Source of the DNA: Candidatus Methanogranum gryphiswaldense
GTDB lineage: Archaea; Thermoplasmatota; Thermoplasmata; Methanomassiliicoccales; Methanomethylophilaceae
Assembly (NCBI GenBank): GCA_019262145.1
Contig: CP076745.1
Location: 1,423,093 to 1,487,092 of the forward strand
DNA length: 64,000 nt
Direction: 5' to 3'
Positions 26,667-35,830 of the stretch are shown in pieces. The notes under the pieces are model-generated. The model was not told the DNA's origin. It searched no databases and was given only the letters and a program-made list of their open reading frames with translations. Within the stretch, counting starts at the first letter, position 1. Every line of letters starts with the position of its first letter. The position numbers were made by a program, and so were the translations under genes.

Positions 26667-26766
26667 TAAAATATCAACCGATTGATGTGTCAATCCATAA
26701 CTGACCCAAATCTGAAATTCATGCATGCACTGCTAAATATACTTCAATAACGAAGAATAATAAAAA

Positions 26767-27306
26767 TCAAAACATTTTGAGAAGACGCATCTTCTCCGGC
26801 GAGATATGGCAGTATCCTTTGGGATTCCTATCTAAATAGTCCTGATGCTCCGGTTCCGCCGGGAAAAAATTCTCCAACGGACCTATCTCCGTGAAGAACG
26901 AATCATGTTTGGTCATCTCGACCTCTGCGATGCCCCTGACCACGGCCGCAGAACCCTCGTCCGTCCAATATATCCCTGTACCGTATTGCTTCCCTATGTC
27001 GTTCCCCTGATGGTCCTTCTCGGTCGGATCGATGACGAGGAAGAATGCCCAGAGAAGACGCTCCAGATGGATTATCTTTGGATCGTATTCCACCCTGACG
27101 GCCTCCTTGTATCCGAATTTGCCGGAACATACCAGCATATAATCCGGGACAAGCTTGTCATAACCGTTGGCGTAACCGCACTCCGTGTCCTTTACCCCGC
27201 GCAACCCTGCGAATGCCTTCTCAAGCCCCCAGAAACACCCTCCAGCGAGATAGATCACGAATCTTCCCTCCTTTGGTACATATGACCCGTCGGGAACACC
27301 GTTCAT
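26767..27306 (-). CDS. msrA: Peptide methionine-S-sulfoxide reductase
   Basis: 180 residues. Reduces methionine-S-sulfoxide in oxidised proteins. The catalytic motif GCFWG is at residues 23-27, followed by the family segments VKDTECGYANG, VRVEYDP, DPTEKDHQGNDIGKQYGTGIYW and FFPAEPEHQDYLDRNPKGYC, with a candidate resolving Cys in the last. ATG 27306 is preferred over an in-frame TTG at 27336. No MsrB is fused or adjacent. Confidence 0.94.
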   Translation of the reverse strand: MNGVPDGSYVPKEGRFVIYLAGGCFWGLEKAFAGLRGVKDTECGYANGYDKLVPDYMLVCSGKFGYKEAVRVEYDPKIIHLERLLWAFFLVIDPTEKDHQGNDIGKQYGTGIYWTDEGSAAVVRGIAEVEMTKHDSFFTEIGPLENFFPAEPEHQDYLDRNPKGYCHISPEKMRLLKMF

Positions 27307-27417
27307 GATATATTCAGTGCATCGTGGATATTTCAAGGATGCTAATCGAGAAACCCCCGATAAACATCAAATTTTTGCTCAAGCTATATTATCTTCCTAG
27401 GTCGATATACGAACAGG

Positions 27418-28011
27418 ATGATGGTCATGGATGTTAACATACTGCTCTTTGATGACTTTGAAACGTTGGACATATTCGGCCCCGTCGAAATATTAGGCAT
27501 GGTGGAGGAATACGAACTTCACTATCTCTCGAAGTTGGGCGGAACCGTGACAAGCGCACAGGGCGTGAAAGTGGTCACTCGATCCACATCCGACATCAAT
27601 AAGAACGGCATATTGGTGATCCCTGGCGGAAAAGGTACAAGGACCCTGATCAATGATCATGAATTCATATGTTTCCTGAAGGAAATGGCGGACGCGTCAG
27701 AATTCTGCCTTTCGATCTGCACAGGTTCTGCCCTTTATGCAAAGGCCGGTGTCCTTAACGGCAAAAAGGCCACTTCGAACAAAAGAGCTATGAAATGGGT
27801 AAGATCGACGAATGACAAGGTCATTTGGATAGACAAGGCCCGTTGGGTCGTGGACGGAAAATACTACGCCTCTTCCGGGATCTCTGCCGGAATGGACATG
27901 ACCCTGGAATTCGTGAACGATAGGTTCGGTAAAGACAAGGCAGAAGAAATAGCGAACCGTATGGAATACATATGGAACGATGACCCTACGATAGATCCGT
28001 TTGCAAAATGA
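27418..28011 (+). CDS. DJ-1/PfpI-family protein (class I amidotransferase-like fold)
   Basis: 197 residues. The nucleophile elbow SICTGSALYAKAG near residues 99-111 carries the conserved Cys, and the N-terminal acidic residues lie in FDDFETLDIFGPVEIL. Sequence order is that of the ThiJ/PfpI group whose members act as glyoxalases, chaperones or isonitrile hydratases. ATGs at 27418, 27421 and 27427 are all possible. It is divergent from MsrA, which hints at a stress role (inference). Confidence 0.88.
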   Translation: MMVMDVNILLFDDFETLDIFGPVEILGMVEEYELHYLSKLGGTVTSAQGVKVVTRSTSDINKNGILVIPGGKGTRTLINDHEFICFLKEMADASEFCLSICTGSALYAKAGVLNGKKATSNKRAMKWVRSTNDKVIWIDKARWVVDGKYYASSGISAGMDMTLEFVNDRFGKDKAEEIANRMEYIWNDDPTIDPFAK

Positions 28012-28189
28012 AAAGACGGTCCTTTTGCCTCAAAAAGAACGTGCCCTTTCCCCGAAATATCCAAACTGAGCCTTTGACTATGATCAACTTCTAGTGATCA
28101 CCTGTCAAATATCAACGGAAGTAAAATTCGACAGTCACCCCTGAAAGCATACGCCCGGGATGGAACGCCCATCGAAGACGGCAAGCAGA

Positions 28190-28282
28190 TCAAAGCATCT
28201 TCTTCTCTTTTCTCAGATACATCATGCCAAGCACGCCGAGTGCGAGTATGATGATTACTGCAACGATTACAGCGACACTCAT
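28190..28282 (-). CDS. Tiny single-TM protein (30 aa)
   Basis: 30-residue protein consisting of one hydrophobic helix (residues 2-22, mostly V, I, A, L, G) and a basic tail YLRKEKKML. A TATA-like TTGTTATATC lies about 25 bases upstream of the ATG, consistent with a leaderless transcript. Similar in design to its neighbour at 28405-28506 and to the 31-residue protein at 10338. Function unknown. Confidence 0.5.
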   Translation of the reverse strand: MSVAVIVAVIIILALGVLGMMYLRKEKKML

Positions 28283-28404
28283 GAGAATGGTATGCAAATC
28301 TAAAGATATAACAATAACTGAAAAAGATTAAGAGAGGTTTACGGCCCTGGTGGGAAGGTATAGCACGGTCCTATCAAGGTCTATGTTCAGGTCATAAGGC
28401 CCGA

Positions 28405-28506
28405 TCATGCAGATTTCTTTTTCTTGCTCTGCATGTAGTAATAGACACCGCCGACAACGACAACGATCACTACTACTGCAACTACTGCCCAAATCCATGA
28501 GTCCAT
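28405..28506 (-). CDS. Tiny single-TM protein (33 aa)
   Basis: 33-residue protein: MDSWIW, a Val-rich helix, then GGVYYYMQ and a lysine-rich end SKKKKSA. The ATG follows a good ribosome-binding site (AAGGAG). A TATA-like ATATTTATATG lies near 28573-28584 and an imperfect inverted repeat (28532-28556) falls in the predicted leader. Clear translation signals make it more credible than an accidental frame. Function unknown. Confidence 0.6.
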   Translation of the reverse strand: MDSWIWAVVAVVVIVVVVGGVYYYMQSKKKKSA

Positions 28507-28741
28507 ATTTATTTCTCCTTCATTGCTGAAAGGTAACTAGTGCCTTTGTAGCTACCCCTTGACCGATTAAGTACATATAAATATGTTCTTATTGGACAAT
28601 ATATTGCGTATGATGTCCAGACGCCCATCTGTTAACACTATAGGGATAGCAATGACCGCGATATACCAATTTTTAGGACCAGAGAAAAAAGGATAATATA
28701 TTAACATGAGAAGGAATCTGTGCGAAAAAGAGGGAAGCAAC

Positions 28742-29311
28742 ATGCTGACCGCAGGCAAGATAACAAAAGAGGACATCCCAGAGGCCCTAAGCATATCATT
28801 GAAGGAACTGGGTTCTGACTATCTATCAGAGAAGGATTTCGAAGAGGCATTGAGCTCGAGGAATGCATTCTGCATCGTCGTACGCGATGACGGAAAGGTC
28901 GCAGGATTCGCGATATGTCAGATATTCGGTCCTGATATGGTCGACAAGATGCTCCATCTTCCCGACAGCCGGGAACGCAGCATGCTGATGTCCAAGAACA
29001 GGATCGGCCTTTTCGATTCCGTCTCGGTATCGGAGACATCCAGAGGAAAAGGGGTTGGAACCGTCCTTGCCAAGACTTGCATGGACAGATTCAGGGCCGA
29101 AGGCACCGAAGCAGTGACCGCGATGGCATGGGAGGATTACACTGGCCATTGTAACATAAGGAAGATACTGGTCAACTCCATGGAACTCACCCCGTCCTAT
29201 GCTATCAAGGGCTATTGGAATCAATTCGTGAACTCCCCCGAAGGACATCACTGCCCGATGTGCGGATCTCCGTGCAAATGCTTCGGAAGATTGTTTTACA
29301 AAGAATTCTGA
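28742..29311 (+). CDS. GNAT acetyltransferase with C-terminal Cys-rich tail
   Basis: 189 residues from ATG 28742, which follows GAGGG; an ATG at 28706 lies too close to the TATA-like ATAATATATT. The GNAT core shows FDSVSVSETSRGKGVGTVLA (acetyl-CoA loop) near residues 94-113 and VTAMAWEDY. The C-terminus adds HHCPMCGSPCKCFGR, a candidate zinc knuckle. Other members of this layout occur in methanogens. Substrate unknown. The 3' end overlaps the convergent TerC gene by 16 bases. Confidence 0.82.
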   Translation: MLTAGKITKEDIPEALSISLKELGSDYLSEKDFEEALSSRNAFCIVVRDDGKVAGFAICQIFGPDMVDKMLHLPDSRERSMLMSKNRIGLFDSVSVSETSRGKGVGTVLAKTCMDRFRAEGTEAVTAMAWEDYTGHCNIRKILVNSMELTPSYAIKGYWNQFVNSPEGHHCPMCGSPCKCFGRLFYKEF

Positions 29312-30219
29312 GCCTTGCACTTCTTCTCGGCGTAAAAGGATGCCACTATCGTCAACGTGAAAGCCACCAGGATGAACAACAACGATGCCAGGACGGATAC
29401 CTCATAATATTCTGAAATCAGCATCTTGACACCGACGAAGATGAGTATTGCTCCCAATCCGTACTTCATGTACTTCATCGTGACCATCGTTCCCCTGAGG
29501 GCGAAGTACAGCGACCTGAGTCCCATTATGGCGAATATGTTAGATGTGTACACAATGAATGTGTCCGTCGTTATCGACAGGCATGCCGGTATGGAATCGA
29601 ACGCGAACATTATGTCGGAAAGCTCTATGACGACGATACATATCAGAAGAGGCGTCGCCATCTTGACACCGTTCTTTACGGTGAATAATTTGGCACCGTC
29701 CAATTCAGGCGATGCCTTGATGCGCCGACATAATTTGACGACAAAAGAATCCTTCTGATCCTTCTCTTTGGCAAATGCCGTCTTTATCGCTGTATATATC
29801 AATATCGCACCGAAGATGTACATCACGATGTGGAATGATTCCAGCAATTCAGAACCAACGAATATGAATATCGCACGGAAGACGATCGCACCGACGACAC
29901 CATAGAACAGTGCCTCGTGCTGATATTCGTCAGGAATCGCAAAATACGAGAATATCACAATGAATACGAAGATATTATCGACACTCATCGCTTTTTCTAC
30001 CGCATATGACGCCAGATACTCAGTGGCCTTATCCGAGCCCATCTCGACATAGACGAATACCGCGAATATGAGGGCGACCGTGACCCACATGGCGGTCATC
30101 AACAAGGCCTTCCTCACAGGTATGTGCTTTGGACCGCGGTTGAAAACTCCCAGATCCAATGCGAGAAGCACTACGACTATAACGCCGAAAACAACCCACA
30201 TTATGGTCTGGTCAATCAT
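29296..30219 (-). CDS. TerC/Alx-family membrane protein
   Basis: 307 residues with seven to nine hydrophobic segments. TerC signatures are present: YAVEKAMSVDNIFVFIVIF near residue 72, and VVIELSDIMFAFDSIPA near 203, both with conserved acidic residues in membrane helices that can bind metal ions. Relatives export manganese or act with secreted-protein metalation. The C-terminal tail is short and basic. It overlaps the GNAT gene tail to tail. Confidence 0.9.
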   Translation of the reverse strand: MIDQTIMWVVFGVIVVVLLALDLGVFNRGPKHIPVRKALLMTAMWVTVALIFAVFVYVEMGSDKATEYLASYAVEKAMSVDNIFVFIVIFSYFAIPDEYQHEALFYGVVGAIVFRAIFIFVGSELLESFHIVMYIFGAILIYTAIKTAFAKEKDQKDSFVVKLCRRIKASPELDGAKLFTVKNGVKMATPLLICIVVIELSDIMFAFDSIPACLSITTDTFIVYTSNIFAIMGLRSLYFALRGTMVTMKYMKYGLGAILIFVGVKMLISEYYEVSVLASLLFILVAFTLTIVASFYAEKKCKAQNSL

Positions 30220-30273
30220 ATGATCAAAAATGGGATAGTAAAAAGGGGTTTTTAAAGGAATTGGACCTAACCG

Positions 30274-31419
30274 TCAAAGACCTTCTAGCTTCTGCCTTAT
30301 TTTGGACTTCTTTCCGGACTGTCCAGCTGGTTTCTTGCCGGCGTTCTCGTCCAATTTCTCGAGAAGTTCCTTCTCATAAGGTGTGACCTTCTGCGGAATG
30401 TCTATGCGGACTCTGACGTACATATATCCGCGTACCGACGAACTGACCTTGGGCAATCCCTTGTTGGGGATCCTGAGGACGCCGCCGATCTGCGTACCGG
30501 CGGGTATGTTGACCTCCAAGGTCTCCCCTTCCAGGGTCTTGACCTTCTCGGTCCCTCCCAGTACAAGACGGGAGTATGTCGTGGTGACCTCTGTCCAGAG
30601 ATTTAGACCATCGCGCTGGAAATCCTTGCTCTCCTTTACGTGTATAAGCACGTAAAGGTCTCCTGGACCTCCGCCGTTGTATCCTGCATCCCCTGCACCT
30701 GTCACCCTTATGCGCGACCCATCCTCCATTCCCTTGGGGACCTTCAGAGCGATCTTCGATGTGGTGCTGTAACTTCCTGCTCCACGGCACTTCGGGCACT
30801 TCTCGTTGAAGACCTTGCCCGATCCGTGACACGTAGGACATTCCGCTACCGCCACCATGTTACCGAACGGGGTGCGCTGCACCCTTTGGACCCTTCCCTG
30901 ACCTCCGCAGTCCGGACATGTCTGTACCTTACCGCCTTTGCCTCCGGTCCCGTTACATTCCTGGCAGGCGACCGTGTGCGGTACGTTTATCTCGATCTCC
31001 TTGCCATTCAGAACGTCCGTGAGTTCGATAGTTATGTCATAACGAAGGGACTCGCCCGCACGGGCTGTGGTCTTTGAACTGTTGCGGCGACCTCCGAACA
31101 TGCTTCCGAACAGGTCACCGAATATGTCGCTGACATCATCGGCATGGGTGAAGTCGTCCCAGGAGAAACCTCCGTTGCTGAACTGGCCCTCGACACCGGC
31201 GCGTCCGTACTGATCGTACATTTTACGCTTATCGGCGTCCGAAAGTACCTCATACGCTTCCGAGATCTCCTTGAACTTGGCCTCGGCGACCTCCTTATTC
31301 TCTGTGGACACATCAGGATGGTATTTCTTGGCCAACTTGCGGTATGCCGCTTTGATCTCATCTGGAGTGGCGTCCTTCTGCACTTCCAGTATCGCGTAGT
31401 AATCTGTTTCTCCTGGCAT
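30274..31419 (-). CDS. dnaJ: Chaperone protein DnaJ (type I)
   Basis: 381 residues. J domain at the N-terminus with HPD in KKYHPDVS (~residues 31-38), a Gly/Phe-rich linker (NGGFSWDDF), four CxxCxGxG zinc repeats between about residues 150 and 210, then the substrate-binding C-terminal domain ([13 protein letters not shown]). Stimulates DnaK ATPase and delivers clients. It is last in the grpE-dnaK-dnaJ run, 13 bases after dnaK. Bacterial-type; such genes reached mesophilic archaea by transfer. Confidence 0.96.
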   Translation of the reverse strand: MPGETDYYAILEVQKDATPDEIKAAYRKLAKKYHPDVSTENKEVAEAKFKEISEAYEVLSDADKRKMYDQYGRAGVEGQFSNGGFSWDDFTHADDVSDIFGDLFGSMFGGRRNSSKTTARAGESLRYDITIELTDVLNGKEIEINVPHTVACQECNGTGGKGGKVQTCPDCGGQGRVQRVQRTPFGNMVAVAECPTCHGSGKVFNEKCPKCRGAGSYSTTSKIALKVPKGMEDGSRIRVTGAGDAGYNGGGPGDLYVLIHVKESKDFQRDGLNLWTEVTTTYSRLVLGGTEKVKTLEGETLEVNIPAGTQIGGVLRIPNKGLPKVSSSVRGYMYVRVRIDIPQKVTPYEKELLEKLDENAGKKPAGQSGKKSKIRQKLEGL

Positions 31420-31432
31420 ATGGTATCAGCCC

Positions 31433-33316
31433 TTATTCGTCATCGACTATTTTATAGTCCGCATCGACGAAACCATCATCCTTCTTGGCACCACTTGAGG
31501 AGCCTGACGAGGAGGCGTTTCCAGTCTGTTTGCTCTGTTTCTGAGCCTGTTCCTTTTGATCTGGCTGTTGATAGATCCTTTCACTCATGGGGCCCATGGC
31601 CTTCATCAATGCATCTATCTTGACCTTTATTGCGGACGTATCGTCGCTGCCTTTGACGGCCTCGAGATCGCTGATCGCTGCGTCGATGTTGACCCTCTCT
31701 TCCTGGGTCGCCTTGTCGCCGAGCTCATCCATGGTCTTGCGGGCACTAGCTACAAGCGTGTCTGCCTGGTTGCGCACCTCGATGTTCTCGACCTTCTTCT
31801 TGTCAGCATCAGCATAATGCTCTGCCTGCTTGACAAGTTCCTCTATCTCGTTCTTGTTGAGCTTATTGGAGGATGCGATCGTGATCTTCTGCTCTTTTCC
31901 GGTACCTTTGTCCTTTGCCGACACGTTGATTATACCGTTGGCATCGATATCAAAGGTGACCTCGATCTGAGGCAATCCGCGTCTCGCAGGCAATATGCCG
32001 TCGAGGATGAATTTTCCGAGGGCGGTGTTGTCCGCCGCCATCTTCCTCTCTCCCTGGACCACATTGATCTCTACGGAAGGTTGATTGTCCACTGCTGTGG
32101 AGAACACCTGGCTTTTCTTTGTCGGAATGGTGGTGTTCCTCTCGATGAGCATCGTAGCGACACCTCCGAGGGTCTCTATCCCGAGGGACAGAGGCGTGAC
32201 ATCCAACAGGAGAACGTCCTTGACCTCTCCTGACAGTACTGCACCCTGGACGGCCGCACCCATGGAGACACACTCCATTGGGTCTATTCCGCGTTGGATC
32301 TTGGGCCCTACTATGTTCTCGACGAAACTCTGGACCATTGGCATCCTGGTCGGACCTCCGACCATGATGATCTTGTCTATGTTGTCGTTGGTGAAGTGGG
32401 CATCGTTCATTGCCTGCTCGATGGACTGCTTGCATCTGCTGACGATCGGTTCGACGAGCTGTTCGAGCTTCGCACGTGTAATCGTCTGCACCAAGTGTTT
32501 AGGCCCTGACGCATCGGATGTTATGAATGGGAGGTTGATCTCTGTCTGCATCGTTGTGGACAGTTCGATCTTTGCCTTCTCGCATGCCTCTCTGACCCTC
32601 CAGAATGCCATGTTATCCTTCGACAGGTCTACACCTGTCTCATTCTGGAACTGTTTGATGACGTACTTGGTCATTACCTCGTCCATATCGGATCCTCCCA
32701 GCTGGGTGTCACCGGATGTTGAGATGACCTCGAACACACCGTCACTGAAATCCATGATGGTGACATCCAAGGTTCCTCCTCCGAGGTCGAAGACCATGAT
32801 CTTCTGCGCTGTGCCGGACTTATCCAATCCATAAGCGAGTGCTGCTGCCGTAGGTTCGTTGATTATACGGACGACCTCCAGTCCTGCAATTGCACCGGCA
32901 TCCTTGGTTGCCTGCCTCTGATTATCGTTGAAATACGCAGGAACGGTGATGACCGCCTTGTCGACCGTCTCACCCAGGTAGGACTCTGCGTCCTTCTTTA
33001 TCTTCTGAAGTATGAATGCGGAGATCTGTTGGGGGGTGTACTCCTTTCCCTGTGCGACGACCTTCTGATTGGATCCCATCTTTCTCTTGACGTTCTTGAT
33101 GGTACCGTCGGGATTCGTCACCGCCTGTCTCCTTGCGGGCTCTCCGACCAGGAGTTGCCCGTCTTTTGTGAATGCTACGTATGAGGGGAATGATTTTCCA
33201 CCTGCGCTTGTTCCCTCAGCGGAGGGTATCATGGTTGGCCTCCCGCCTTCCATTATGGAGGCGGCCGAGTTGCTTGTTCCGAGATCAATTCCTATTATTC
33301 TTGACATCTTGCTCAC
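31433..33316 (-). CDS. dnaK: Chaperone protein DnaK (Hsp70)
   Basis: 627 residues, ATP-dependent Hsp70. ATPase-domain signatures: [39 protein letters not shown]; linker [14 protein letters not shown] precedes the substrate-binding domain, and the acidic C-terminus ends ADYKIVDDE, with a Gln/Ser-rich stretch before it. Located six bases after grpE and before dnaJ, a standard order. The start is taken at 33316 ([13 protein letters not shown]); ATG three codons later is possible. Confidence 0.97.
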   Translation of the reverse strand: MSKMSRIIGIDLGTSNSAASIMEGGRPTMIPSAEGTSAGGKSFPSYVAFTKDGQLLVGEPARRQAVTNPDGTIKNVKRKMGSNQKVVAQGKEYTPQQISAFILQKIKKDAESYLGETVDKAVITVPAYFNDNQRQATKDAGAIAGLEVVRIINEPTAAALAYGLDKSGTAQKIMVFDLGGGTLDVTIMDFSDGVFEVISTSGDTQLGGSDMDEVMTKYVIKQFQNETGVDLSKDNMAFWRVREACEKAKIELSTTMQTEINLPFITSDASGPKHLVQTITRAKLEQLVEPIVSRCKQSIEQAMNDAHFTNDNIDKIIMVGGPTRMPMVQSFVENIVGPKIQRGIDPMECVSMGAAVQGAVLSGEVKDVLLLDVTPLSLGIETLGGVATMLIERNTTIPTKKSQVFSTAVDNQPSVEINVVQGERKMAADNTALGKFILDGILPARRGLPQIEVTFDIDANGIINVSAKDKGTGKEQKITIASSNKLNKNEIEELVKQAEHYADADKKKVENIEVRNQADTLVASARKTMDELGDKATQEERVNIDAAISDLEAVKGSDDTSAIKVKIDALMKAMGPMSERIYQQPDQKEQAQKQSKQTGNASSSGSSSGAKKDDGFVDADYKIVDDE

Positions 33317-33322
33317 CTTTCC

Positions 33323-33865
33323 TTATTTTGCTTCTTCTTGTTTTTTGGTCACGATGACCTTCGCATACCTTATGACGCGACCATCCATCGTGTATCCCTT
33401 TTGGAACACCTGGGCGATTTTACCGTCGGTGTCACCGTCCACTGTACACATCGCCTCATGGACATGGGGATCGAATTGCCCTTCAGATGGGATCTCTTTC
33501 AGACCCTTCTCCTCGAGCATCTTCATCAGATTCTTCCTTACGCCTCTGAAACCGGTTACAAGGTCCGTCTCCTCGGTCGCGGTCGCCAGTGCGCGATCCA
33601 GATCGTCTATCACTGACAACAGTTCTTTGACCATCCCTTCGTTGGCGTATTTCCGGAACTCCTCGTTCTCCTTCTGTGTCCTTTTACGATAGTTGTCGAA
33701 GTCCGCCTGCAGCCTCCTTGCCATGCTGAGGTATTCCTCCGCCTTGGATTGCGCCTCGGCGAGATCATCTTTAACAACGCTCTCTGCCTGTATATTAGAT
33801 TCGGATGCGTCCTCGGCTATCTTGTCCTCTTTTTCCGCGGACTTTTTTTTAGACTTGTCAGTCAT
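33323..33865 (-). CDS. grpE: Nucleotide exchange factor GrpE
   Basis: 180 residues. Charged coiled-coil N-terminal half followed by the GrpE core: RRLQADFDNYRKRTQKENEE, LLSVIDDLDRALATA and FDPHVHEAM; the end reads VTKKQEEAK. Releases ADP from DnaK. A TATA-like CTTTAAACAA about 25 bases upstream of the ATG gives the operon its own promoter, separated from the thermosome gene by a hairpin. Confidence 0.95.
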   Translation of the reverse strand: MTDKSKKKSAEKEDKIAEDASESNIQAESVVKDDLAEAQSKAEEYLSMARRLQADFDNYRKRTQKENEEFRKYANEGMVKELLSVIDDLDRALATATEETDLVTGFRGVRKNLMKMLEEKGLKEIPSEGQFDPHVHEAMCTVDGDTDGKIAQVFQKGYTMDGRVIRYAKVIVTKKQEEAK

Positions 33866-33900
33866 CGGGATGGCCTCTGTAATTTCTTGTTTAAAGTAAA

Positions 33901-33925
33901 GGGGGCCTGGGCCCCCAGTTTTTTA
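33901..33925. terminator. GC-rich hairpin between thermosome gene and grpE
   Basis: GGGGGCC/GGCCCCC inverted repeat at 33901-33916 with a run of six T (plus strand) directly after it, and CCCTTTACTTT on the minus side. It lies just past the thermosome stop and before the grpE promoter and probably ends thermosome transcripts. Confidence 0.65.
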
Positions 33926-33931
33926 ATGTTT

Positions 33932-35566
33932 TCAATCGTCCATGCCGCCAGGCATTCCGCTTCCGTCTCCCATCTGGGGAACGGGGCTTGCTTTGGATGC
34001 GATCACATCATCGATCCTGAGGATCATGACGGCTGCATCGGTCGCAGAGTTGATTGCCTGTTTTCCGATCCTGTAGGGTTCGATGACATCGAGTTTGAGC
34101 ATGTCCTCGACCTTTCCAGAGAAGGGATTCAGACCAGCGTAGGTCTTGCCTGCCTTGTGCTGTTTCCTCATCTCGATGACAATATCAATTGGGTCCAGAC
34201 CTGCATTCTCAGCGAGTGTAGAGGGGATTATTTCCATTGCAGATGCAAATGCTTCTATTGCGATCTGTCCTCTTCCACCGACCGACTGTGCGTAGTCCCT
34301 GAGGCCCATGGCGATCTCCATTGCTGTCGAGCCGCCGCCTGTGACTATCATTCCGTCTTCGATAGAGACCTTGACCACGGACCATGCATCTACCAAGGAT
34401 CTCTCGACCTCATCCGCTACATGCTGTGTTCCGCCTCTAACAAGGAAGGATACCGTCTTGGGATCCTTGCAACCTGTAACGAAGGTCATGTCCTCATCCT
34501 CGATGCGCCTGAGTTCTACTGACTCCGCATATCCAAGGTCGTTTGCAGTAATCTCAGAGATCTTGTTCATGACGCTTGCGCCGGTCGATCTTCCGAGTCT
34601 CTCCATATCAGACTTCTTGACACGCCTGCAGGCATATATGCCCTCTTTCGCGAAGAAGTGCTGTGCGAGATCGTCTATGCCTTTCTGGCAGAAAACGACT
34701 GTTGCTCCGGATGCTTTGACCTTTGCGACCATGTCCCTGAGCATCTTCTCCTCCTCCTGGAGGAAAGCACTGAGCTGACTTGGGTCGGTGATCTGGATCT
34801 TTGCCTCCATCTCGGTCTTCTTGACCTCGAATGCAGCATCGATGAGCGCGATCTTTGCGTTCTTGACCTTCTTAGGCATCGCATCGGAAACAGGTTCCTT
34901 GTCGATTATGAGACCTTTGATCATCTCGGTCTCTTCCATCTTTGCGCCTGCTTTCTTGACGGTCTGTATGTTCTTGAGGTCTGCGAAGTATTTTCCATCC
35001 TCGTTCTTGTCGATGATTGTCTTGACGGCCTCTACGACCATGTCTGCGAAGATCGATTTGGACGCGTTGACCTGTTTGCTGATCATCGCGGTCTCAGCGA
35101 TCTGCTTCAGAAGCTTATCGTCGCTTATCGAGACTTTCTTGGAGACCTTCTTGAGTATCTCCTGTGCCTTATCGTTGGCAAGCCTGTATCCCGCCGTTAT
35201 TATGGTCGGGTGAACGTTAGAATCGATCATGTCGGTTGCCTTTTTCAGGAGCTCGCCGGCAAGTATGACGGATGTTGTTGTTCCGTCCCCGACCTCTGCG
35301 TCCTGTGTCTTTGCGACCTCTACGAGCATCTTCGCAGCAGGGTGCTGTACATCCATCTCTTTCAAGATGGTCACACCGTCATTGGTGATTACAACGTCCC
35401 CCATGCTGTCAACGAGCATCTTATCCATTCCTCTAGGTCCCAAGCTGCTCCTTACGGCATCAGCAATTGCCCTAGCGGCAGAGATGTTGTTGAACTGTGC
35501 GTCCTTTCCTTTGTCCCTTTTTGTCCCTTCCCTCAATATTATGATAGGAGTGTTACCCATTCCCAT
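33932..35566 (-). CDS. thsA: Thermosome subunit (group II chaperonin)
   Basis: 544-residue CCT/thermosome subunit that forms the double-ring archaeal chaperonin. Motifs: [36 protein letters not shown], the ATPase [15 protein letters not shown], and near the C-terminus [12 protein letters not shown], ending in Gly/Met-rich MPGGMDD. ATG 35566 follows GGAGGAATG; the frame is open far upstream only by chance. A TATA box (TTTATATAG, near 35627-35640) lies upstream. Coexists here with a full Hsp70 system. Confidence 0.96.
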   Translation of the reverse strand: MGMGNTPIIILREGTKRDKGKDAQFNNISAARAIADAVRSSLGPRGMDKMLVDSMGDVVITNDGVTILKEMDVQHPAAKMLVEVAKTQDAEVGDGTTTSVILAGELLKKATDMIDSNVHPTIITAGYRLANDKAQEILKKVSKKVSISDDKLLKQIAETAMISKQVNASKSIFADMVVEAVKTIIDKNEDGKYFADLKNIQTVKKAGAKMEETEMIKGLIIDKEPVSDAMPKKVKNAKIALIDAAFEVKKTEMEAKIQITDPSQLSAFLQEEEKMLRDMVAKVKASGATVVFCQKGIDDLAQHFFAKEGIYACRRVKKSDMERLGRSTGASVMNKISEITANDLGYAESVELRRIEDEDMTFVTGCKDPKTVSFLVRGGTQHVADEVERSLVDAWSVVKVSIEDGMIVTGGGSTAMEIAMGLRDYAQSVGGRGQIAIEAFASAMEIIPSTLAENAGLDPIDIVIEMRKQHKAGKTYAGLNPFSGKVEDMLKLDVIEPYRIGKQAINSATDAAVMILRIDDVIASKASPVPQMGDGSGMPGGMDD

Positions 35567-35830
35567 GTTTTCATTCCTCCATGTTATTCCCACTATTACG
35601 TGGACTCTAGGTGGGTTATAGTTTGTTCTTCTATATAAACATAACCATAGATATATCGTACATAATGACCGTATAAAACAATAAAAAAGACGATGCCAGA
35701 CATAATTTGGAAAAGGACATGATATTTTGAAAAGCCACCCAGAGAAAGGAGTGTCTTTGAACTGCCCTGTACTATGCCTTGATGAAAAAACATAGAAACT
35801 ATTTTTATCGATGAATAATGGTGCAGTACT

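Noticed and set aside
26667-26766. A duplicate of the tRNA-Ser 3' end as an attachment site for the R-M island
   Set aside because: I compared the tRNA end with the sequence after the restriction gene and saw no repeat.
33749-34522. Long plus-strand frame (257 codons) opposite grpE and the thermosome gene
   Set aside because: Shadow of the real minus-strand genes; its composition is rich in Cys/His/Asp with no recognisable domain or start signals.
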